Shown here: positions 6,934 through 12,298 of the stretch, piece after piece | Layout: the number at the start of each line of letters is the position of its first letter | Numbering within the stretch: position 1 is the stretch's first letter | DNA from: CAYPZL01 sp964415045 | Lineage (GTDB): Bacteria; Planctomycetota; Phycisphaerae; Sedimentisphaerales; Anaerobacaceae | Direction: 5' to 3' | Assembly: GCA_964415045.1 (NCBI GenBank) | Contig: CAYPZL010000155.1 | Coordinates: 1 to 13,847 of the forward strand | DNA length: 13,847 nucleotides | Translations under genes and position numbers: made by a program | Notes under the pieces: model-generated | What the model was told of the DNA's origin: nothing | What the model saw: only the letters and a program-made list of their open reading frames with translations | Databases searched by the model: none

Positions 6934-7416
6934 GTGGAACAGAAGCTATACATCGAGACCAGTGTTGTGAGCTATTTGGCGGCCAGACGCAGCCGTGACC
7001 TTGTTATCGCTGCACGGCAGGAGGCTACAGCTGAACTATGGTCCAAGTTCCATTCTGCAAGCTTTTCAGGCTACGTATCCACTTTGGTCTATCAGGAAGC
7101 CGAGCAAGGAGATCCGGAACAAGCACGAAAGCGAATCGAGGCCCTTTCCTCTCTGGGCGTGCTCGATATCGACCAGGAAGCCCAGGTACTGGCCGAACAT
7201 CTCCTCGCCGCCAAAGCGGTTCCGGCCGAGTACCCTGACGATGCCCTCCATGTGGCCGTGGCAGCCGTGAATGGAATGGACGTTGTAGTCACTTGGAATT
7301 TCGCCCACCTGAACAATCCAATGGCCCGAATAAGGATTCGGCAGATCGTCGAAGGTGACGGTTATCGCTGCCCCGAACTGTGCTCACCTGAAGAGCTTTT
7401 GGAGATGGACCTATGA
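6934..7416 (+). CDS. PIN-domain ribonuclease, VapC-like toxin
   Basis: The protein has 160 residues and starts at a GTG, with AGGA 7 bases upstream. PIN domains are Mg-dependent RNases that use a cluster of acidic residues. Seen here are YIETS (6-10, with Glu in the first acidic position), E55 in the second helix, PDDALHVAVA (101-110) and TWNFAHLNN (120-128), the last being a typical end for this PIN subfamily. The C-terminus CSPEELLEM is also family-like. The next gene overlaps by ATGA and encodes a short acidic/basic protein of the kind usually paired with this subfamily, so toxin first and antitoxin second is the likely layout. RNA target unknown. Base composition looks lower in GC than the flanking genes, consistent with acquisition as a unit. 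Confidence 0.85.
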   Translation: MEQKLYIETSVVSYLAARRSRDLVIAARQEATAELWSKFHSASFSGYVSTLVYQEAEQGDPEQARKRIEALSSLGVLDIDQEAQVLAEHLLAAKAVPAEYPDDALHVAVAAVNGMDVVVTWNFAHLNNPMARIRIRQIVEGDGYRCPELCSPEELLEMDL

Positions 7417-7598
7417 GGGACCCGATCAACGCGGAAATCCACAAGTATCGGGCTGAGCATGCCCGCAAATTCAATTTTGACGTGGCCGCTATCTGCAAGG
7501 ACCTGAAAGAACGATCGCGCAATCTCAAGGTCGTGCGTCTGCCCGCCCAAAGAATAGACTCGACAGGGGAAGATAGGGCACGTCCTCGTGCGTCATAG
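7413..7598 (+). CDS. Small partner protein of the PIN toxin, putative antitoxin
   Basis: The protein has 61 residues. Its start ATG overlaps the toxin stop as ATGA, so translation is probably coupled. The N-terminus MRDPINAEIHKYRAEHARKF, followed by a short NFDVAAICKDLKER stretch, matches the small proteins (often DPIVEEVRxxR...FNYDLxAIxxDL) commonly found right after PIN genes of this type in cyanobacteria and planctomycetes. RNLKVVRLP resembles their usual end, and the last 13 residues may be an extension. It is predicted to be mostly helical and charged. Neutralising the toxin by wrapping around it is an inference from family and position, not from a named domain. The next gene follows after 32 bases. 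Confidence 0.7.
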   Translation: MRDPINAEIHKYRAEHARKFNFDVAAICKDLKERSRNLKVVRLPAQRIDSTGEDRARPRAS

Positions 7599-7630
7599 CC
7601 CATAGATCGCACTAATTACAGGAGGCTGTC

Positions 7631-8986
7631 ATGAGTGGATCGCACACCAAATCGTCGGCCGGCTCGAAATCACGCCGGGACTTCCTGAAACTTTCCGGAA
7701 ACGTCGCCGCCGCTTCGGTGCTGGCGGGGATCGGTCCGCGTCTTTATGCGGGCGGGAGCAATACGATCAAGCTGGCGCTGGTCGGCTGCGGCGGTCGCGG
7801 CACCGGCGCCGTGGCCGATGCCTTCGCCGCCAAAGGCGGGCCGGTGAAGCTCTACGCCATGGCCGATTTGTTCGAGCCACGCCTGAAAAACAGCCTCACG
7901 AATCTCAAGAAGATCGCGGCGGAAAAGATCGACGTCCCGCCGGAGCGGCAGTTCGTCGGCTTCGATGCGTACAAAAAGGCGATCGACTGTCTCAGCCCCG
8001 GCGACGTCGTGCTGCTGACCACGCACGCGGCCTTCCGGCCCATGATGTTTGAGTACGCCGTGAACAAGGGCGTCAACGTCTTCGCCGAGAAATCCTTCGC
8101 CACCGACCCTCCCAACACGCGCCGCTGGCTCAAAGCCGCCGAGCTTTCCGAGAAGAAGGGTCTCAAGGTGGGCGTCGGTTTCATGTGGCGTCACTCGCAG
8201 GCGCGGCAGGAGACGATCCGGCGCATCCGGGACGGCGCCATCGGCGATGTCCACACCCTGCGCATCTACCGCGTGCACGGGCCGGTCAACTGCCCGCCCC
8301 TGCCGGCCGGCGCCAACGAGGTCGTCTTCCAGCTCCAGCATCCCAACAGCTTCACGTGGGTCTCCTCGGGCTTCTTCATCGACTGGCACTGTCACAACGT
8401 GGACGTGGCCTGCTGGGCCAAGGGCGCCTGGCCCGTCTCGGCCCAGGGCTTCGGCGGACGCTGCTACGAGGCCGCCGGCAGCCAGTTCGACCACTACACC
8501 GTCGAGTACACCTTCGCCGACGGGACCAAGCTGTTCGCCTTCTCGCGGCACATGCACGGATGCTGGAACACCTACGCCGACTACGCCCACGGCTCCAAAG
8601 GCTCGGCGGTGCTCATGGCGACGCTGGCCCAGCCCAAATCCCAGATCTACCGGGGCCACGAGATGACGAAGGAAAATCTCCTCTGGGAGTTCGGTCGCAA
8701 CGATCCGAATCCGTACCACGTCGAGTGGCAGGTCCTGCTCGATGCGATCCGTGAGAATAAGCCGCACAACGAGGCCCGCCGCGCCGGCGAAGCGGAAGTC
8801 GCCGCCATCATGGGCCGCGCCGCCACCCATACGGGCCAGTACATCACCTGGGACCAGGTCATCAAGAGCGACTTCCAGTTCGTCAAGGACATCGACCACA
8901 TGACCTTCGACACCGAGGCCCCCCTCCACGCCGGCCCCAACGGAATCTACCCCGCCCCCCAACCCGGAATCACGAAGGAGATCTGA
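7631..8986 (+). CDS. Tat-exported Gfo/Idh/MocA-family oxidoreductase
   Basis: The protein has 451 residues, and AGGAGG lies 5-6 bases before the ATG. A twin-arginine signal (SRRDFLK, residues 14-20) and a hydrophobic stretch ending about 41 indicate Tat export, typical of planctomycete members. An NAD(P)-binding Rossmann segment follows (LALVGCGGRG, about 48-57), and then the C-terminal alpha/beta dehydrogenase domain. The usual EKP motif is EKS here (153-155), keeping the lysine. WHCHNVDVACW (252-262) supplies the conserved catalytic-region histidine. Members oxidise or reduce sugars, inositols or related cyclic compounds in the periplasm with tightly bound cofactor; the substrate cannot be read from sequence. 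No sugar transporter or glycosidase gene adjoins it. It lies downstream of the PIN module, probably with its own control. Confidence 0.9.
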   Translation: MSGSHTKSSAGSKSRRDFLKLSGNVAAASVLAGIGPRLYAGGSNTIKLALVGCGGRGTGAVADAFAAKGGPVKLYAMADLFEPRLKNSLTNLKKIAAEKIDVPPERQFVGFDAYKKAIDCLSPGDVVLLTTHAAFRPMMFEYAVNKGVNVFAEKSFATDPPNTRRWLKAAELSEKKGLKVGVGFMWRHSQARQETIRRIRDGAIGDVHTLRIYRVHGPVNCPPLPAGANEVVFQLQHPNSFTWVSSGFFIDWHCHNVDVACWAKGAWPVSAQGFGGRCYEAAGSQFDHYTVEYTFADGTKLFAFSRHMHGCWNTYADYAHGSKGSAVLMATLAQPKSQIYRGHEMTKENLLWEFGRNDPNPYHVEWQVLLDAIRENKPHNEARRAGEAEVAAIMGRAATHTGQYITWDQVIKSDFQFVKDIDHMTFDTEAPLHAGPNGIYPAPQPGITKEI

Positions 8987-9099
8987 CCAGGACCGCACGA
9001 AGAACATCGCGGAGACCTACGGCGCCGGGGGGTAGGAGGTTTCTCGGGCTTGCTGGGTTACGTCCCGACCTTCGCGAGCCGGCAACAGGAGTGTGTAGC

Positions 9100-9363
9100 G
9101 TGACAACCAGAGATGAGCTCGAACAGATCCCCGGCGTTGGTCCGGCCATCGCGGGAGACTTGCGTGCGATCGGAATCACGACCGTGGCCCAGCTCAAAGG
9201 CCGGGATCCGGAGAGACTCTACCGACAGCTCTGCCGTTTCAAAGCTCAGCCGGTCGACCGCTGCATGTTGTATGTGCTGCGCAGCGCCGTGTACTACACC
9301 TCCCACAGCGATCCCGACCCCGACTTGCTCAAATGGTGGAACTGGAAAGACCGCCAAGCGTAA
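9100..9363 (+). CDS. Cdd1-type helix-hairpin-helix protein
   Basis: The protein has 87 residues. A helix-hairpin-helix motif is evident at 10-26 (IPGVGPAIAGDLRAIGI), a DNA-binding element shared with repair proteins. The rest, with DPERLYRQLC, DRCMLYVLRSAVYY and the ending LLKWWNWKD, matches the small 'pathogenicity locus' Cdd1 family. Its biological role is not established. I chose the GTG at 9100 because AGGAG lies about 8 bases ahead; the GTG at 9091 directly abuts that ribosome binding site. It lies about 110 bases after the oxidoreductase gene and converges on enolase, with no terminator seen in either gap. Confidence 0.8.
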   Translation: MTTRDELEQIPGVGPAIAGDLRAIGITTVAQLKGRDPERLYRQLCRFKAQPVDRCMLYVLRSAVYYTSHSDPDPDLLKWWNWKDRQA

Positions 9364-9492
9364 AGCACACACAGGAAGATGCCACGGCCTGCGAGTTCTT
9401 TCGAGCAGCTCTTTGCGGGCACTACTGAGCGCGACCGCCCGAACTCCTGCGAAAGCGCGTCGGACGAGTTTCACATGCATGCGTCCCCGTCC

Positions 9493-10785
9493 CTAACGGG
9501 CGAAGCGGAAGCGGGCGATTTGGGCGCGGTCGCCGAGGTCGCGTTCGATGCGCATGAGCTGGTTGTACTCGGCGACGCGCTCGGATCGGGACAGCGAGCC
9601 GATCTTGATCTGTCCGACGTGGGTCCCGACGGCGAAGTCGGCCTCGAAGGGCAGTTCCGTCTCGCCCGAGCGGTGGGAGATGACGCAGGTCATATCGTGC
9701 TCGCGGGCCAGCTTAATCGTCTCCAGAGCCTCGGTGATGGTGCCGATCTGATTGACCTTGATCAGCACGCTGTTGGCGGCGTTCTCCCAGATCCCGATGC
9801 GGACGCGGTCGGCATTGGTCACGAAGAGGTCGTCGCCGACGATCTGAATCTTGCCCTCGGTCTCTTCCATGAGATGGTTGAATCCGCTCCAGTCCTCTTC
9901 GGCCAGGCCGTCTTCGATGGATACGATCGGATACTTCCGCACCCAATCCTCGTAGAGGTCCACCATCTCCTCATACGTGAGGTCCTTGCGGCCGTCTTTT
10001 TCGAGGTGGTACTTGTCGTCCACGTGCAGCTCGGTGGCCGCCGGGTCCAGGGCGATGGCGACCTGCTCGCCGGGGGTGTACCCGGCCTTCTCCATCGCGG
10101 CCATGATCAGTTGCAGCGGCTCCTCATTCGAGCCGACCGGCGGAGCGTAGCCGCCCTCGTCGCCCACGGTCGTGGGCCAGCCCTTGTCCTGGATGATCTT
10201 ACCGAGGTTGTGGAAGATCTCCGCGCCCCAGCGCACCGCCTCCACGATGGTAGGCGCGCCGACAGGCATGATCATGTACTCCTGAAAATCGGCCGAGCCT
10301 TCGGCGTGCTTGCCCCCGTTCAGGACGTTCATCATGGGGATGGGCATGGTGAACTTGTCCGTCGGCTCCGGATCGCAGAGCGTCGAGACGTATTCAAAGA
10401 ACGGAATCCCCTGCGCTTCGGCGCCGCCTTTGAGACAGGCGATCGAGACCGACAGGATCGCGTTGGCTCCCAGCTTCGATTTGTTGGGCGTTCCGTCCAG
10501 ATCGAGCATGGCTTGGTCGATGGCCTTCTGGTCCGTGACTTCCATGCCCGTCAGGGCCGGGGCGATCTCGTCGTTGACGTGCGCGACCGCCTTGAGGACG
10601 CCGCGCCCCAAATAGCGGGCCGGATCGCCGTCGCGCAGCTCCAAAGCTTCATGCTGCCCGGTCGAGGCTCCCGACGGAACCATCGCGGTCGCCCGCCGGC
10701 CGCTCTCCAGTACCACCATGGCTTCAATCGTCGGGTTGCCCCGCGAGTCCAGCAACTCATGCGCCCGAATCGTCTTGATCTTCAT
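9493..10785 (-). CDS. eno: Enolase (phosphopyruvate hydratase)
   Basis: The protein has 430 residues, the normal length. Enolase interconverts 2-phosphoglycerate and phosphoenolpyruvate in glycolysis and gluconeogenesis. Expected elements are present: DSRGNPT (13-19), PSGASTG (37-43), NVLNGGKHA (153-161), FQEYMIMP (167-174), GDEGGYAP (208-215), metal ligands D247, E291 and D318, catalytic K343 in LIKVNQIGT, SHRSGET (370-376), and K394 in GQIKIGSLSRSER. Some usually fixed positions differ: LPFEADF after SHRSGETE instead of the usual D-(A/T)-T-IADL, KIG for KTG, and ALDPAATE for ALDVAASE. The start is supported by GGAG 6 bases upstream. It is probably a single-gene transcript with its own promoter near 10900. 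Confidence 0.96.
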   Translation of the reverse strand: MKIKTIRAHELLDSRGNPTIEAMVVLESGRRATAMVPSGASTGQHEALELRDGDPARYLGRGVLKAVAHVNDEIAPALTGMEVTDQKAIDQAMLDLDGTPNKSKLGANAILSVSIACLKGGAEAQGIPFFEYVSTLCDPEPTDKFTMPIPMMNVLNGGKHAEGSADFQEYMIMPVGAPTIVEAVRWGAEIFHNLGKIIQDKGWPTTVGDEGGYAPPVGSNEEPLQLIMAAMEKAGYTPGEQVAIALDPAATELHVDDKYHLEKDGRKDLTYEEMVDLYEDWVRKYPIVSIEDGLAEEDWSGFNHLMEETEGKIQIVGDDLFVTNADRVRIGIWENAANSVLIKVNQIGTITEALETIKLAREHDMTCVISHRSGETELPFEADFAVGTHVGQIKIGSLSRSERVAEYNQLMRIERDLGDRAQIARFRFAR

Positions 10786-10884
10786 ATCTGCTCCACCAGT
10801 GATAATTCGCGAATCAAATCAATACTATGAGACACGCCAAACGGTCTCCCCCAAATGATGGTGCCGGCAATGCATCCGGCGTGC

Positions 10885-10912
10885 AGGATACCAGATTCTC
10901 TCCATTTGTAAA
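10885..10912 (-). promoter_or_regulatory. Candidate promoter for enolase
   Basis: On the minus strand, TTTACA (10912-10907), 16 bases and TATCCT (10890-10885) resemble a sigma-70 promoter with one -35 and two -10 mismatches. Start would be near 10878, giving a leader of about 90 bases. Confidence 0.35.
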
Positions 10913-11234
10913 GCCCCTCGCCGTCTGTCAGGATCGCAACGGGCGCCACGATACGCCGGGGATATCCAGGGTGCGAGGGAATTCTCCGGCCTTTCTTGAA
11001 TAATCCCGTGCGGCGCTGCGGCTTTTGGACAGAGCCGAAGAGATAATCGCCGACAAGACGGGGATGAGCGCGTATCGCTCCTTGCTCGACTCAAAACCAA
11101 GCGTTTTTTTTGTAATGTTTTCGCCCTTCGTACTGTCATAGAGACAGTGGCATCTGTGTGCGGGCCTGAGTGCGAAGAGCTTGGGCGCGGGCGGAACTAT
11201 TAGCAAGATGCATGTTTCGGGAGGAAAGTACGCG
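10913..11234. other. Intergenic region between divergent eno and the zincin gene
   Basis: About 320 bases hold no gene I can support. There is an element at 10997-11016 that is shared with the sigma-factor leader, a run of eight T at 11104-11111 without a strong stem before it, and a 6-bp inverted repeat ACTGTC/GACAGT (11132-11148) that could be an operator. No clear promoter for the zincin gene was found. Confidence 0.5.
10997..11016 (+). promoter_or_regulatory. Two-part element TGAATAAT...TGCGGCGC, copy 1
   Basis: TGAATAAT (10997-11004) is followed after 4 bases by TGCGGCGC (11009-11016). Preceding bases CTTTCT are also similar to copy 2 upstream of the sigma-factor gene. It lies about 220 bases before the zincin gene. 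The similarity is seen directly; a promoter or operator role is inferred. Confidence 0.3.
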
Positions 11235-12122
11235 ATGGTGAGATTACGCAAACAAGTCGTGTCCGTCCTGGCGCTGATGCTGGTAGCGGGCGCGGCACTG
11301 ACGGCCAGATGGGTCTCGCACACCAAAATCAGAGACGCAACCGGGCCTGCGACCGTATCGAGCCGTCGCGGAATCTCCGACGCGCACGCCACACTCGAAG
11401 AGCGAACGACGCACAGGTTCCTGTACCTCGACGAACCGGGAGCGCTGCCGGACCGGCTGACGCTCGGGCGTTTTGTCGGAGACCGTCTCCAGGAGGGAGC
11501 GCAGTGGGGGTTCGTCAGTTTGGACAATTGGTACCACTGGGCCGCGTCGCTGTTTGCCCGGGAAAGAGACTGGGCGCCCGAGGATCAACCGGGCTGGCGA
11601 ATCAGCACATGGCTCTGTACAACGGAGCCGGGCCCGTATGACGGCACCCACTTGTTCTGGAGCCTGCAGGCGCTGCGCTTCCTGGACCCGGGAAGTATCG
11701 CCAACGAAATCGACATGATCGAGAGCGCGCCCGGGAAGATGAGAGTCTGCCTGACGCAGGGGCCCTCAGATTACGACTACGAGACGGACACCCTCTGCTG
11801 GAATCCCACAGAGACTGAGCATGTCCCGGCCGACGCGGGGCTCCAGAGGAAATGGTTCCGCACAGATCCGCTGATCACCCTGGCTCACGAGTTGAGCCAT
11901 GCATGGTACGATCTCTGCCGCGGCGGCGATAGCGTCGCCCCCCGGGCGCGAGAACAGCATGCCGTGATGACGGAAAACCGCATACGCCACATCCTGTTCC
12001 TGAAGGACCCCACGCGCGGGTACATCTGGCCCAGGCCGGGGTACCGCCAGACCTGGCCGGATCTGCCGGGCCGCTCGGCGCAGCAGGCGTGGAGAAACTA
12101 TGGCGGCCGCGTCGAGTATTGA
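11235..12122 (+). CDS. Membrane-anchored HELSH zincin, M91-like
   Basis: The protein has 295 residues. An N-terminal basic and hydrophobic segment (about 4-24) without a lipobox Cys looks like a signal anchor or uncleaved signal peptide, placing the rest outside the cytoplasm. The zinc-protease motif HELSH is at 218-222 in ITLAHELSHAWYD, and a likely third ligand glutamate lies in AVMTENRIRHIL (about 243-254). This arrangement is typical of the M91 (NleD-like) family, which also occurs in planctomycete proteins of unknown substrate. The central part (about 60-210) is Trp-rich and not recognised. The start at 11235 has GGAGG 10 bases upstream; earlier in-frame ATGs lack a ribosome binding site. 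It precedes the ECF sigma gene by about 180 bases. Protease activity is inferred. Confidence 0.65.
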   Translation: MVRLRKQVVSVLALMLVAGAALTARWVSHTKIRDATGPATVSSRRGISDAHATLEERTTHRFLYLDEPGALPDRLTLGRFVGDRLQEGAQWGFVSLDNWYHWAASLFARERDWAPEDQPGWRISTWLCTTEPGPYDGTHLFWSLQALRFLDPGSIANEIDMIESAPGKMRVCLTQGPSDYDYETDTLCWNPTETEHVPADAGLQRKWFRTDPLITLAHELSHAWYDLCRGGDSVAPRAREQHAVMTENRIRHILFLKDPTRGYIWPRPGYRQTWPDLPGRSAQQAWRNYGGRVEY

Positions 12123-12223
12123 CATAGCCCAACGCGACCTCCTCTCGCCAAGCACCACGGACGTGAGGCGGAGCGACAAGAGAGCCGATACCCGTAAAAA
12201 AAACGTGATCTCCCCGTCTTTTC

Positions 12224-12246
12224 TGAATAATTCGCCGATGCGGCGC
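12224..12246 (+). promoter_or_regulatory. Two-part element TGAATAAT...TGCGGCGC, copy 2
   Basis: TGAATAAT (12224-12231) is followed after 7 bases by TGCGGCGC (12239-12246), about 50 bases before the sigma-factor ATG. It is the same pair of 8-mers, in the same order, as upstream of the zincin gene. It could belong to a promoter read by an alternative sigma factor. Confidence 0.3.
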
Positions 12247-12249
12247 GGT

Positions 12250-12264
12250 CATTCTGATAGAATG
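12250..12264. repeat. 6-bp inverted repeat in the sigma-factor leader
   Basis: CATTCT (12250-12255) and AGAATG (12259-12264) are exact reverse complements around GAT. It lies 35 bases before the sigma-gene ATG and contains TAGAAT, which could act as a -10 box, although no matching -35 was found. Confidence 0.35.
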
Positions 12265-12298
12265 GAAAAGACAACCGCGGCCACAGGAATGACGTGTG

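Noticed and set aside
11104..11111. Run of eight T as intrinsic terminator
   Set aside because: No strong GC stem directly precedes it, and no plus-strand gene ends upstream.
11064..11141. 25-codon plus-strand frame with hydrophobic end before the zincin gene (possible leader peptide)
   Set aside because: Its G-rich ribosome-site-like bases touch the ATG, it runs through the T-run, and nothing links it to control of the next gene.
10928..11527. Minus-strand frame of 199 codons overlapping the zincin gene start
   Set aside because: It has no domain, overlaps the better-supported zincin frame with its HELSH motif, and has no ribosome binding site I can see.
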